Assembly: GCF_916700565.1 (NCBI RefSeq)
Contig: NZ_CAKAKO010000002.1
Coordinates: 558,001 to 622,000 of the forward strand
Reading direction: 5' to 3'
Origin: Xenophilus sp. Marseille-Q4582
GTDB lineage: Bacteria > Pseudomonadota > Gammaproteobacteria > Burkholderiales > Burkholderiaceae_C
DNA: 64,000 nucleotides
Shown: positions 43,664-52,764 of the stretch, in pieces
How positions within the stretch are numbered: the stretch's first letter is position 1
How the letters are laid out: every line of letters starts with the position of its first letter
Position numbers and translations under genes: made by a program
Notes under the pieces: generated by a model
The model's input: only the letters and a program-made list of their open reading frames with translations
Told to the model about the DNA's origin: nothing
The model's database searches: none

Positions 43664-45331
43664 TCAGGCCGCGGCCGCCAGCGCAGCCGGCGCCGCGGGC
43701 ACGGGCAGCGGCTGCGCCTGGAAGCTGTGCGCGCTGGCCAGCGGCCAGTAGCTGCGGAACACGTTGTGCTGCGCGTCCAGCGGGCCCAGCAGCGCGCCCG
43801 GCTGCACCTGCATCACCAGGTTCGACAGCAGCCGCACCTCGGTGTCGGAGATGCGCCGCACGATGTGGTGGGCCGTGATTTCCTGCGGGTGGGACAGCCC
43901 CGCGGCCTGCACCAGCTCCTGCAGCGCATGCAGCGTGGCGCGGTGCAGGTTGTGCACGCGGCTGGCCTTGTCGGGCACCACCAGCGCCTGCTGGCGCCGC
44001 GCATCCTGCGTGGTCACGCCCGTGGGGCAGTGGCCGGTGTGGCAGGCCTGCGCCTGGATGCAGCCCAGCGCCATCATGAAGCCGCGCGCCGAATTGCACC
44101 AGTCGGCGCCCAGCGCCATCATGCGCGCGACGTCGAAGGCCGTGATCACCTTGCCCGCGCAGCCGATCTTCACGCGCTGGCGCAGGTTCACGCCCACCAG
44201 CGTGTTGTGCACCAGCGAAAGCCCTTCCTGCAGCGGCACGCCCACGTGGTCGATGAACTCCACAGGGGCTGCCCCGGTGCCGCCCTCGGCCCCGTCGACC
44301 ACGATGAAGTCGGGCGTGATGCCGCTTTGCTGCATGGCCTTGACGATGGCGAACCATTCCCAGGGGTGGCCGATGCACAGCTTGAACCCCACCGGCTTGC
44401 CGCCCGACAGTTCGCGCAGCCGCGCGATGAAGGCCATCATCTCCAGCGGCGTGGAAAAGGCGCTGTGGGACGAGGGCGAGATGCAGTCCACGCCCACCGG
44501 CACGCCGCGCGCGGCGGCAATTTCGGGCGAGACTTTGGGGCCGGGCAGCACGCCGCCGTGGCCCGGCTTGGCGCCCTGGCTCAGCTTGATCTCGATCATC
44601 TTCACCTGCGGGTCGCGCGCGTTGGCGATGAAGCGCTCCTCGCTGAAGCGGCCGCGCTCGTCGCGGCAGCCGAAGTAGCCCGAGCCGATCTCCCAGATCA
44701 GGTCGCCGCCGTGTTCGCGGTGGTAGGCGCTGATGGAGCCTTCGCCCGTGTCATGCGCAAAGCCGCCCAGCTTGGCGCCCAGGTTCAGCGCGCGGATGGC
44801 GTTGGCCGACAGCGCGCCGAAGCTCATCGCCGAGATGTTGAACACGCTGGCGCTGTAGGGCTGGGCGCAGCCCTCGCCGATGGTGATGCGGAAGTCGTGG
44901 CTGGGGATCTGCGTCGGCACCATCGAATGGTTGATCCACTCGTAGCCCGTTAGCGACACGCTGAGCTGCGTGCCGAAGGGGCGGTTGTCCGGGTCGCCCT
45001 TGGCGCGCTGGTAGACCAGCGAGCGCTGCGCGCGCGAGAAGGGCGCGGCTTCGGTGTCGCTTTCGATGAAATACTGCCGCATCTCGGGGCGGATGTACTC
45101 GAGCAGGAAGCGCAGGTGGCCCGCGACCGGATAGTTGCGCAGGATGGCGTGGCGGGTCTGGCGCAGGTCGTGCACGCCGGTGGCCGTGAGCACGCCGAAC
45201 ACGGCGGCGCCCAGCCAGGCGCCCCAGGCCAGCGGCAGGCGCAGCAGCACGGCCAGGCTGGCCAGCAGGCCGGCCACGCACAGGCCGAAGACGGTGTAGC
45301 GCGTGAACAGCAGGCGCATCAGGGAACGCAT
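43664..45331 (-). CDS. FMN-binding glutamate synthase family protein
   Basis: 555 residues from the ATG at 45331. Two N-terminal membrane segments (about residues 12-50) are followed by a GltB-like FMN/alpha-barrel domain (SAMSFGALSANAIRAL near 150; GGVLPGPKVSPEIAAARGV near 260; DGAEGGTGAAP near 345). Cysteines in CHTGHCPTGVTTQD recall the 3Fe-4S ligands of glutamate synthase. It lacks the amidotransferase domain, so it is not a complete GOGAT; reaction unknown, membrane-bound. Confidence 0.9.
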   Translation of the reverse strand: MRSLMRLLFTRYTVFGLCVAGLLASLAVLLRLPLAWGAWLGAAVFGVLTATGVHDLRQTRHAILRNYPVAGHLRFLLEYIRPEMRQYFIESDTEAAPFSRAQRSLVYQRAKGDPDNRPFGTQLSVSLTGYEWINHSMVPTQIPSHDFRITIGEGCAQPYSASVFNISAMSFGALSANAIRALNLGAKLGGFAHDTGEGSISAYHREHGGDLIWEIGSGYFGCRDERGRFSEERFIANARDPQVKMIEIKLSQGAKPGHGGVLPGPKVSPEIAAARGVPVGVDCISPSSHSAFSTPLEMMAFIARLRELSGGKPVGFKLCIGHPWEWFAIVKAMQQSGITPDFIVVDGAEGGTGAAPVEFIDHVGVPLQEGLSLVHNTLVGVNLRQRVKIGCAGKVITAFDVARMMALGADWCNSARGFMMALGCIQAQACHTGHCPTGVTTQDARRQQALVVPDKASRVHNLHRATLHALQELVQAAGLSHPQEITAHHIVRRISDTEVRLLSNLVMQVQPGALLGPLDAQHNVFRSYWPLASAHSFQAQPLPVPAAPAALAAAA

Positions 45332-45384
45332 CGGGGCTCCGTGGGAGAAGTCGGTGAACCGGGCGCCGCATGATAGGACGGACA

Positions 45385-46191
45385 ATGGCACGCATCATGA
45401 CGACCCCCAACGCCTCCTCCAGTGCCCCCGAAGCCCAGGCCACGGCCGCGCTGACCCCCGAAGATTTCGATGCCCTCGACGACGCGCTCGACGCCATGCG
45501 CGCGCATGACGACGACGTGCCGCAATGGGAGTTCTGCGAGGGCTTCATGACGGCGCTGATCTGCACACGCCGCGAGGTCGGTGCGGACGAATACTGGCCG
45601 GCCCTGTTCGGCCCCGAATTCTCGCCCGCGCAGCACATGGAATTCGTGTGGCGCTGGAAGCGCCGCTGGGCCGAGATCCGGAATGCGCTCGACGCCGAGA
45701 AGGTGGAGTCGCTGGACGACGAACGCTGCTTCCAGCCCGAATGCCTGGACCTGCGCGGCGCCATCGCGGCCTTGCCCGCGGAAGAGCGCGAGCAGGCGGT
45801 CACGGGCGATGGCGAGCTGCCGTCCTTCGCCCAGGTGTGGGCGCTGGGCTTCCTCGCGGCCGTCGAGCACTGGTCCGAGGACTGGGCGCCGCCGCGCGAC
45901 AAGGAAGTGGCCGAGATGCTGGCCGATGGCCTGGAAGCCATCGAGGTGCTGGCCGGCGACGACACCGCGCCGCCCGCGCTGTCGATGTACGACGAGAACG
46001 GCCCGCCCACGGTGAGCGAGCAGCGCCTCAACGATTTCGGCGAAGCCATCTGGGCCGTGTACGACCTGCGCCAGCTCTGGCGCAGCCTGGGCCCGCGCGT
46101 GCAGGCCGTGCGCCGTGCCGACGAGCCCGGCCGCAACGACCCCTGCCCCTGCGGGAGCGGCAAGAAGTACAAGAAGTGCCACGGGGCCTGA
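45385..46191 (+). CDS. UPF0149/YecA-family protein with SEC-C motif
   Basis: 268 residues from the ATG at 45385 (AGGA at 45374-45377); Met codons at 45370 and 45397 are alternatives. The UPF0149 region spans about 20-200 ([26 protein letters not shown]), ending with the zinc-binding SEC-C motif [22 protein letters not shown] tails occur on SecA and proteins that bind ribosomes or SecB; role unknown. It diverges from the FMN-binding enzyme. Confidence 0.88.
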   Translation: MARIMTTPNASSSAPEAQATAALTPEDFDALDDALDAMRAHDDDVPQWEFCEGFMTALICTRREVGADEYWPALFGPEFSPAQHMEFVWRWKRRWAEIRNALDAEKVESLDDERCFQPECLDLRGAIAALPAEEREQAVTGDGELPSFAQVWALGFLAAVEHWSEDWAPPRDKEVAEMLADGLEAIEVLAGDDTAPPALSMYDENGPPTVSEQRLNDFGEAIWAVYDLRQLWRSLGPRVQAVRRADEPGRNDPCPCGSGKKYKKCHGA

Positions 46192-46263
46192 GCGCAGGCC
46201 GCCGCTGTCCGCTGGCGGCGCGCTGAGCGGGCTTGCGCCCCGGCGGGGAACTGGCGGGCCCAT

Positions 46264-46292
46264 TTGACAGCGCACCGGCCTTGCGCCCCAAT
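46264..46292 (+). promoter_or_regulatory. Sigma-70 promoter of the SDR gene, leaderless spacing
   Basis: TTGACA (46264-46269), exactly 17 bp, CCCAAT (46287-46292), then 6 nt to the ATG at 46299. A perfect -35 and ideal spacer support transcription beginning at the start codon. Confidence 0.65.
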
Positions 46293-46298
46293 GCGCGC

Positions 46299-47099
46299 AT
46301 GGACCTCGAACTCGCAGGCAAGCATGTGCTCATCACCGGCGGCAGCAAGGGCATCGGCCTGGCCTGTGCCCGCGGCTTTTTGCAGGAGGGCGCCCGCGTC
46401 AGCCTGGTGGCGCGCAACGCCGACACACTGGCGCAGGCCGCGCTGAGCCTGACGGACGCGCGGGCCGATGCCGACAGCCTGATCGCCACCTTTCCGGTCG
46501 ACCTGGGCGATGCGCAGGCCACGGTCGCGGCGCTCGATCGCATCGAGCAGGCCCACGGGCCGGTCGATGTGCTCGTCAACGCGGCCGGCGCCGCGCGGCG
46601 CACGCCGCCCGACGAGCTCACGGCCGCCAAGTGGCACGCGGCCATGGAGGCCAAATACTTCACCTACGTCCACGTCATGGACCCGCTGGTCAAGCGCATG
46701 GCCGCGCGCGGTGCGGGCGCCATCGTCAACGTGGTGGGCGCCGGCGGCAAGGTGGCCAGCCCCACGCACCTGGCCGGCGGGGCGGCCAATGCGGCGCTGA
46801 TGCTGGCGAGCGCGGGGCTGGCCAACGCCTACGCATCGCGCGGCGTGCGCGTGAACGTGGTGAACCCGGGCCCGGTGGCCACCGAGCGCCTGCACGAAGG
46901 CGCCCGGGCCGAAGCGCAGCTGCTGGGCATTTCCCCCGAGGAGGCGCTGGCCCGCGCCCATCGCCGCCAGCCCCTGGGCCGTGTGGCCGAGCCGCGCGAG
47001 ATTGCCGATGCCGTGCTGTTCCTCGCGTCGGCGCGCGCGAGCTACATCACGGGCGCAGTCATCGCCATGGATGGGGCGATGGTGCCGGCGGTGGTCTGA
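46299..47099 (+). CDS. Atypical short-chain dehydrogenase/reductase
   Basis: 266 residues from the ATG at 46299. The Rossmann dinucleotide motif TGGSKGIG (13-20) and NAAG (94-97) are intact. The catalytic Ser-Tyr-x3-Lys is not: the expected region reads IVNVVGAGGKVASPTHLAGG then AANAALM, without Tyr or Lys in place. The C-terminal DAVLFLASARASYITGAV is standard. It may use other residues or have a binding role. It is alone on its transcript, with a good promoter. Confidence 0.87.
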   Translation: MDLELAGKHVLITGGSKGIGLACARGFLQEGARVSLVARNADTLAQAALSLTDARADADSLIATFPVDLGDAQATVAALDRIEQAHGPVDVLVNAAGAARRTPPDELTAAKWHAAMEAKYFTYVHVMDPLVKRMAARGAGAIVNVVGAGGKVASPTHLAGGAANAALMLASAGLANAYASRGVRVNVVNPGPVATERLHEGARAEAQLLGISPEEALARAHRRQPLGRVAEPREIADAVLFLASARASYITGAVIAMDGAMVPAVV

Positions 47100-47274
47100 G
47101 CGCCTGTTCCGCGATCCCTTGGAGACGCTGAATAGGCTCTGAGGCGCCTGCTTCTGCCGCTGCGCTCGCGGTTCTTGCAGGCCGCTCCTGCGTCGCCGGT
47201 GTGGCGGGCGGCTTCCGCAGGCTGGCCCGCAAGTTGCAAATCCTCGTGCCTCTTCAACCAGACACGAGGAAAAC

Positions 47275-48339
47275 ATGAAGAAATGGTGCATGGCGGCCGC
47301 CGTGATGTGCGCAACGGGTGCATGGGCCCAGAGCAGCGTCACGCTGTCGGGCATTGCCGATGCCTATGTGGGCTCCATCCGCATGGCGGGCGATGCCCGC
47401 AAGACGGTGCTGGGTAGCGGGGGCATGAGCACCTCGTACTGGGGGCTGTCGGGCACGGAGGACCTGGGCGGCGGGCTCACCGCCGGCTTCAAGCTCGGCG
47501 CCTTCTACCGCATCGACACCGGGGACGCGGGCCGTTTCAACGGCGACAACTTCTTTGCGCGCGATGCCAACGTGAGCCTCTCGGGCGGCTTCGGCACGCT
47601 GTCGCTGGGCCGTTCGTCGGCGCCCAACTTCCTGCCCACGGTGCTGTTCAACCCCTTCGGCGATTCCTTCGCCTTCTCGCCGCTGGTGCTGCATTCGGCG
47701 GTGTCGGCGGCGGGCTTCCCGACCACCACCAACACGGCCGACACGGGCTGGAGCAACCAGGTCGTCTACTCCACGCCCACGTTCGGGGGCTTTCGCGCCA
47801 ACCTGCACTACCAGTTCGGCGAGCAGAGCACCTCGGGCCTGCGCGACGCCAACAACCACGGCATCGACGTCTGGTACGGCGCCGGGCCGCTGTCGCTGGT
47901 GGCCTACTACGAGCGCGCGCAGATCGCCAACCCCGCAGGCACCAGCCTGATCGCGGGGGGCGACGTGCGAAAGAGCGGCATGCTGGGCGCCAGCTACGAC
48001 TTCCAGTGGGCCAAGTTCTTCCTCACCTATGGCGAAGCCAAGCGCGAGCTGAGTGAAGAGCGCTTCAAGACGGTGCAGCTGGGCGTGTCGGCGCCGATCG
48101 GCGCGGGCCGCATCGCCGCCTCGGTCGCGCAGACGAAGCGCGAGATGCCGCTGTATGCCTCATGGGCCGGCTGGCCGGTCGAGTCCGGCCGTGAAGCGAC
48201 GAAGCGGACCACCGCCACCGTCGGCTACGACTATTTCCTGTCCAAGCGCACCGACCTCTACGCCAACGTGATGCACGACCGCGCGACGGACGTGCACAGC
48301 GGCACCTCGTTCGGGGTGGGCGTGCGGCACCGCTTCTGA
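47275..48339 (+). CDS. Gram-negative general porin
   Basis: 354 residues. Signal peptide to about residue 19 (AAAVMCATGAWAQ), then a 16-strand-type barrel with SSVTLSGIADAYVG at the start and a C-terminal Phe in FGVGVRHRF. The pattern is that of Burkholderiales trimeric porins (Omp32-like). It forms outer-membrane channels, often anion-selective in this group. GAGG precedes the ATG. The 175-bp upstream gap shows no clear promoter. A GC hairpin follows. Confidence 0.93.
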   Translation: MKKWCMAAAVMCATGAWAQSSVTLSGIADAYVGSIRMAGDARKTVLGSGGMSTSYWGLSGTEDLGGGLTAGFKLGAFYRIDTGDAGRFNGDNFFARDANVSLSGGFGTLSLGRSSAPNFLPTVLFNPFGDSFAFSPLVLHSAVSAAGFPTTTNTADTGWSNQVVYSTPTFGGFRANLHYQFGEQSTSGLRDANNHGIDVWYGAGPLSLVAYYERAQIANPAGTSLIAGGDVRKSGMLGASYDFQWAKFFLTYGEAKRELSEERFKTVQLGVSAPIGAGRIAASVAQTKREMPLYASWAGWPVESGREATKRTTATVGYDYFLSKRTDLYANVMHDRATDVHSGTSFGVGVRHRF

Positions 48340-48340
48340 G

Positions 48341-48369
48341 CGGCAGCGCCGGGCAGCGCGGCGCTGCCG
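48341..48369 (+). terminator. GC hairpin after the porin gene
   Basis: Perfect 10-bp arms CGGCAGCGCC and GGCGCTGCCG with a 9-nt loop right after the porin stop. No T-run, so termination is only likely. Confidence 0.5.
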
Positions 48370-48408
48370 TCCGCGCGCCGCCCATCCGGGGGCGACGCAG
48401 CCTGCGCG

Positions 48409-48726
48409 TCAGATCTTGAACGCTGCGCGCACCTGCGGCTGCACCAGGTCCACGTACTCGCGGTGCTTGCGGATGTAGGCCGCGATGAACTGGCAGGCCG
48501 GGATCACGGCCTGGCCGTCGGCGCGCGCGCTGTCCAGCACATGGCGGGCGATGGCCGAGCCCACGCCCTGGCCTTCGAACTCGGGCAGCACCTCGGTGTG
48601 GCTGAAGAGCACCCCGTTGGCGAGCTGGCTGTATTCCACGTACGCGGCCAGCTTGTCGCCGTGGTGGGCCTCGTAGCGGTGGCTTTCCACGTTGTTGGAA
48701 AAGTGCAGGGCGGGGACGTCGGTCAT
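48409..48726 (-). CDS. Small GNAT-fold N-acetyltransferase (YidJ-like)
   Basis: 105 residues from the ATG at 48726. A short GNAT-type domain: LAAYVEYSQLANGVLFSHTEV then the acetyl-CoA loop PEFEGQGVGSAIARHVLD and the cysteine segment PACQFIAAYIRKHREY. Family members are uncharacterised. GGAGAA lies just upstream of the start codon on the minus strand. Single-gene unit converging with the porin. Confidence 0.87.
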   Translation of the reverse strand: MTDVPALHFSNNVESHRYEAHHGDKLAAYVEYSQLANGVLFSHTEVLPEFEGQGVGSAIARHVLDSARADGQAVIPACQFIAAYIRKHREYVDLVQPQVRAAFKI

Positions 48727-48819
48727 GGTGTTCTCCTTGGGCGCGCACACGGCAGCGCCGGGCGCCCGGCAGGCGCGGGGGACCGCGGTGCGGCGGGCAG
48801 GCGGCCGCTGGCGCGAGGT

Positions 48820-49356
48820 TCAGCGCGCGGGCGCTTGTTGCAGCAGTTGTACCAGTGTTCTCAAGGCATGTTCCACCGTGGCGCTGCGCACGGTGGCACG
48901 GTCGCCGTCGAAGCGGCGGCGCTCGGTGCGCGCCTGGCCCTGCAACTGCCAGCCCAACCACACGGTCCCTACGGGCTTTTCGGGGGAGCCGCCCGTGGGG
49001 CCGGCCACGCCGGTGACCGACAGCGCCACCTGCGCGCGCGAACGGGCCACGGCACCCTCGGCCATGGCCCGCGCCACGGCATCGCTCACGGCGCCATGGG
49101 CGGCGATCAGCGCCGGGTCCACGCCCAGCAGCTCGGCCTTGGCCTCGTTGGAATAGGTGACGAAGCCGCGCTCGAACCAGGCGCTGGAGCCGGCGAGTTC
49201 GGTGCAGGCGGCGGCGATCAGCCCGCCCGTGCAGCTTTCGGCCGTGGCCAGCATCCAGCCGCGGGCCTGCAGCAGCTGCGCCGTGTGCGCGACCAGCGCG
49301 GGAACGTCGAGTTCGTGGAGGTCGTCGTCGAAGGTCGGGGACATGGGCAGCCTCAT
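48820..49356 (-). CDS. CinA-family nicotinamide-nucleotide amidohydrolase (PncC-like)
   Basis: 178 residues from the ATG at 49356, which overlaps the pgpA stop (ATGA); a second ATG at 49344 is possible. CinA C-terminal domain: LATAESCTGGLIAAACTELAG near 38, FVTYSNEAKAELLGV near 66 and SVTGVAGPTGGSPEKPVG near 112. Stand-alone proteins of this type deamidate NMN in pyridine-nucleotide salvage. Coupled translation with pgpA matches a frequent betaproteobacterial gene order. Confidence 0.92.
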   Translation of the reverse strand: MRLPMSPTFDDDLHELDVPALVAHTAQLLQARGWMLATAESCTGGLIAAACTELAGSSAWFERGFVTYSNEAKAELLGVDPALIAAHGAVSDAVARAMAEGAVARSRAQVALSVTGVAGPTGGSPEKPVGTVWLGWQLQGQARTERRRFDGDRATVRSATVEHALRTLVQLLQQAPAR

Positions 49357-49898
49357 CCCATGCGCATGAATAGGGCGATGGCCAGCAGCGTGCAGAAGGC
49401 CGCGACCAGGTCGTCGAAGAGGATGCCCCAGCCCGCGCGCCACCAGCGCGGCTGGCCGGGCAGCGGCTTGAAGCGCTGGTCGGCCCAGCCCACGGGGCCG
49501 GGCTTGGCGGCATCGAAGAAGCGGAACAGCAGGAAGGCGGTGGCCTGCATGAAGGGGCCCGCCGGCATCAGCAGCCACAGCACGAGCCAGAAGGCGATGA
49601 TCTCGTCCCACACGATGGCGCCGGGGTCGGCCACGTTCATGTGCCGGGCCGTCACGCTGCAGGCCCACCAGCCGACGGGCAGGCCGGCCAGGATCAGCCC
49701 GCCCAGCGCGGCGGGCGACAGCCACTGCTGCATCACCAGGAACGCCACCCAGGCCCACAGCGTGCCGGCCGTGCCCGGCGCGACGGGCGACAGCCCCGTG
49801 CCGGCGCCGAGCGCGATGAAGTGGGCGGGGTGCGAGAGCAGGAAGCGCGCGCTGGGGCGGCGCGGGGCGGGGGAAGGCGAAGCGGCGTCGGTCGTCAT
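49353..49898 (-). CDS. pgpA: Phosphatidylglycerophosphatase A
   Basis: 181 residues. It removes phosphate from phosphatidylglycerophosphate in inner-membrane phospholipid synthesis. Family segments: FIALGAGTGLSPVAPGTAGTL near 28, DPGAIVWDEIIAFWL near 90 and a C-terminal WGILFDDLVAAFCTLL with acidic residues. Several membrane segments. Usually next to thiL, which lies about 4 kb away here. Confidence 0.94.
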   Translation of the reverse strand: MTTDAASPSPAPRRPSARFLLSHPAHFIALGAGTGLSPVAPGTAGTLWAWVAFLVMQQWLSPAALGGLILAGLPVGWWACSVTARHMNVADPGAIVWDEIIAFWLVLWLLMPAGPFMQATAFLLFRFFDAAKPGPVGWADQRFKPLPGQPRWWRAGWGILFDDLVAAFCTLLAIALFMRMG

Positions 49899-49923
49899 GG
49901 AGCGCTGCGCCTGGGCGGGCGGT

Positions 49924-51642
49924 TCAGCCCACGGCGCAAGCCCCTGATGGTATCGGCTCGTCGCCGCGCGGCGACGCGGCCCGGCGGCCGCACAGCTGCG
50001 CCACCAGCGTGGCGGCGTCGGCGGGCTGCCGGGCGCCGCGCCAGGCCACGTGCTGGTCGGCCCGGCACAGGGTGAGGGCGTGGGTGTAGGCGGCGGGCAG
50101 CGCCCCGCGCGCGTCCGCCAGGTCCACCAGCTGCAGCGGCATGCCGGCCTGGGCGGCGGCGGCCAGCAGCGCGTCCACCGGCACGGCCCGGTCGCGGCGC
50201 AGCAGGGTGTAGCCGGGGCCGAAGGCGTCGTACAGCGAGCGGCCGTCGGCCAGCCACAGGTGCGGCGCCCGGCAGCCCGGCACGGTGGAGGGGGTGAAAT
50301 CGCCCATGGTGTAGGGCGGGGGCGCCTGCTCCTCGTGTGCGATCAGCGGTGAGCCGGCGTAGTAGTAGCCGAAGTTCAGGCCCGCGCAGCAGAACTGCTG
50401 CACGTTGAGTTCGTAGGCCTCGCGGCCCACCTCGGCGCGCACGGCGGCCGCCTCGGCGTCGATGCCTTCGATGTTCGGCGGCACCGCGCGGCGGGCCCGG
50501 ATCATCTTCTGCGCATGGTCCATCGCGAAGTTCGAGACCTGCTCGGTGATGGGCTGGCGCTCGGCCTCGTAGGCGTCCAGCATCGCCTCGTCGCCCCAGC
50601 CCTGCAGGCAGGCCCCCAGCAGCCAGGCGAGGTTCAGGGCGTCGGCGATGCCGGCGTTCATGCCATAGCCGGCGTAGGGCACCCACAGGTGCGCGGCATC
50701 GCCCGCGATGAAGACGCGGCCGTCGCGGAAGCGGTTGGCCACCAGGCGGCGGCCCACCCAGTCCTCCTTGCTGATGACCTCGTACGTGAAGTCCGCGTCC
50801 ACGCCCAGGATGTCGCGGATCGCGCGGTCGCGGTCCACCGAATCGAACTCGGGCTCCTCGGCGTGCAGGTGGTTGTGGACCAGCCAGGTGCTGTGGCCGT
50901 CGATGGCGAACACGGTGCCGCAGCGGTCCGGGTTGACCGCGTAGCAGCACCAGGCCGGTGGGCCGTCGACCAGCGCGCCCAGTTGCGGCGCACGGATGAA
51001 GGTGGACTGCACGCGCTGGATGACCGGCGTGCCTTCGAGCCTGGCGCCGATGGCCTTGCGCACGCCCGAGCTGCCGCCGTCGCAGCCGACCAGGTAGCGC
51101 GCGCGCAGGGTGCGCACCGCGCCGCTGCCCAGGTCCACGGCCTCGGCGCGCACGCCTTGCGCGTCCTGCGTGAAGCCGGTGACCTGCGTGCGGTTGAGCA
51201 AGGTCACGCCGGGCAGCGCCGCCGTGTGTTCGAGCAGGATCGGCTCCAGGTAGATCTGGTTGATGCGGTGCGGCGGCTCGGGCGTGGGCCACCAGCCGTC
51301 GGGCCCCGTGGTCTCGGTGTAGCGGTCGCGCCGGCACGGGATCGGAATGCGCGTGAGCTCGGTGCCCGTCATGCGTGTGCGAAAGACCACGTCGTTCGGG
51401 TAGTCCTCGGGCAGGCCGGCCGCGCGCAGCTTGTGCGCCACGCCCAGGCGGCGGAACTGCTCCATCGTGCGCGCCGAGACATGGTTGCACTTGACGCTGG
51501 GCGGCTCGGCGTAATGGCGCGTCTCGGCGATGAGCACCGTGGCGCCGCGCGACGCCAGGTCCATGGCCAGGGTCAGGCCCACCGGGCCGGCGCCCACGAT
51601 GAGCACGTCGGCCTCCAGGGCCGTTCGGTTGTCGGAAGTCAT
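49924..51642 (-). CDS. FAD-dependent aromatic monooxygenase (PheA/TfdB-type)
   Basis: 572 residues. FAD motifs: GxGxxG in LIVGAGPVGLTLAMDLA near 15, the DG fingerprint YLVGCDGGSSGVRKA near 185 and the GD fingerprint VFIAGDAAHLWVPYAGYGMN near 305, ending in a thioredoxin-like C-terminal domain. It likely hydroxylates a phenolic or related compound with NAD(P)H and O2. It is downstream of a Bug-family receptor gene with a 15-nt gap, both divergent from a LysR regulator, which suggests uptake and oxidation of one aromatic acid. Substrate unknown. Confidence 0.9.
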   Translation of the reverse strand: MTSDNRTALEADVLIVGAGPVGLTLAMDLASRGATVLIAETRHYAEPPSVKCNHVSARTMEQFRRLGVAHKLRAAGLPEDYPNDVVFRTRMTGTELTRIPIPCRRDRYTETTGPDGWWPTPEPPHRINQIYLEPILLEHTAALPGVTLLNRTQVTGFTQDAQGVRAEAVDLGSGAVRTLRARYLVGCDGGSSGVRKAIGARLEGTPVIQRVQSTFIRAPQLGALVDGPPAWCCYAVNPDRCGTVFAIDGHSTWLVHNHLHAEEPEFDSVDRDRAIRDILGVDADFTYEVISKEDWVGRRLVANRFRDGRVFIAGDAAHLWVPYAGYGMNAGIADALNLAWLLGACLQGWGDEAMLDAYEAERQPITEQVSNFAMDHAQKMIRARRAVPPNIEGIDAEAAAVRAEVGREAYELNVQQFCCAGLNFGYYYAGSPLIAHEEQAPPPYTMGDFTPSTVPGCRAPHLWLADGRSLYDAFGPGYTLLRRDRAVPVDALLAAAAQAGMPLQLVDLADARGALPAAYTHALTLCRADQHVAWRGARQPADAATLVAQLCGRRAASPRGDEPIPSGACAVG

Positions 51643-51657
51643 GGGAGAAGAGGGAAA

Positions 51658-52671
51658 TCAGTCGATCTTGATCTGGGCGCTGCGGATCACCTGGGCCCAC
51701 TTGCGGGTTTCCGCGTGGATGTAGCGGGAAAAATCGGCCGGGCTGTCGGGCGCCGGTTCCACGCCCAGGTTGCGCATGGCGACCTGCAGCTGCGGATCCT
51801 TCAGCGCGCTGCCGATGTCGGCGTTCAGGCGCGCGACGATGGCTTCGGGCGTGCCGGCCGGCGCGACGACGCCGAACCAGCCGACGGCGTCATAGCCGGG
51901 CAGGCCGGCTTCGGCCGCCGTCGGCACCTCGGGCAGCATGGGCAGGCGCTGCGTGCTGGTGACCGCATAGGCCACCAGCTTGCCGGCCTTGATCTGCTGC
52001 AGCGACGAAGGCAGGTCCACCACCGCCAGCGGCACCTGGTTGGCCAGCACCGCGAGCGCGGCCGGGCCGGAGCCCTTGTAGGGCACGCCCACCAGTTTCA
52101 GGCCCGCCATCTGCTCGAACAGGGCGGCCGACAGGTGCATGGCCGTGCCGTTGCCGCCATGCGCGATCGACAGGCCGCCCGGCTGGCGCTTGGCCAGCGC
52201 GATGAGCTCGGGCAGCGTCTTGGCCTCGACGCTCGGGTGGCCCACGATCACGAAGGGAATGGCGGCCAGCATGCCCACGGGCCGGAAGTCCTTGAGCGGG
52301 TCGAAGGGCATGTCCGCATACAGGCTGCTGTTGGCCGCCAGCGCGCCGGCCGCGCCCACGCCCAGCGTGTAGCCGTCCGCGGGGGCCTTGGCCACGGCAC
52401 TCAGGCCCACGTTGCCGCCGGCGCCGGGCCGGTTGTCCACCACCACGGCCTGGCCCAGGCTGTGGTTGAGCCGCGGGGTGATCATGCGCACCACCGCGTC
52501 GGCACTGCCGCCGGGCGGGAAGGTCACGACCATGCGGATGGGCTTGTCGGGGTAGGGGGCGGCGGGGCTCGGGGGCTGAGCCTGGGCCAGGGCCGGGGCC
52601 GCGCCGGCCAGCGCCAGCGCGGCCGGCAGCAGCGCCCGGCGGGCCACGCGGGCCCATGTGCATGTTTTCAT
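51658..52671 (-). CDS. Bug-family (tripartite tricarboxylate) solute receptor
   Basis: 337 residues from the ATG at 52671. Signal peptide ends near PALAQA (residue 30). Bug fingerprints: YPDKPIRMVVTFPPGGSADAV near 40, NRPGAGGNVGLSAVAKAPADGYTL near 80 (split by short gaps) and AYAVTSTQRLPMLPEVPT near 235. It binds a carboxylate in the periplasm for TctAB-type permeases, none of which is near. Expressed with the monooxygenase gene. Confidence 0.93.
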   Translation of the reverse strand: MKTCTWARVARRALLPAALALAGAAPALAQAQPPSPAAPYPDKPIRMVVTFPPGGSADAVVRMITPRLNHSLGQAVVVDNRPGAGGNVGLSAVAKAPADGYTLGVGAAGALAANSSLYADMPFDPLKDFRPVGMLAAIPFVIVGHPSVEAKTLPELIALAKRQPGGLSIAHGGNGTAMHLSAALFEQMAGLKLVGVPYKGSGPAALAVLANQVPLAVVDLPSSLQQIKAGKLVAYAVTSTQRLPMLPEVPTAAEAGLPGYDAVGWFGVVAPAGTPEAIVARLNADIGSALKDPQLQVAMRNLGVEPAPDSPADFSRYIHAETRKWAQVIRSAQIKID

Positions 52672-52718
52672 GCGGATGCTCCTGTGTTGTCTCCGCGGAC
52701 GATTGGACTTCTCCCTCA

Positions 52719-52749
52719 TTCATCCGTAAATTAAAAAATTACGAATGAA
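52719..52749. promoter_or_regulatory. Inverted repeat between the Bug receptor and LysR genes
   Basis: TTCATCCGTAA-N9-TTACGAATGAA: 11-bp arms with one mismatch in an A/T-rich gap, midway between the two divergent starts. Likely LysR-type binding site and overlapping promoters. Confidence 0.6.
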
Positions 52750-52764
52750 ATTTCAGACAAGCTG

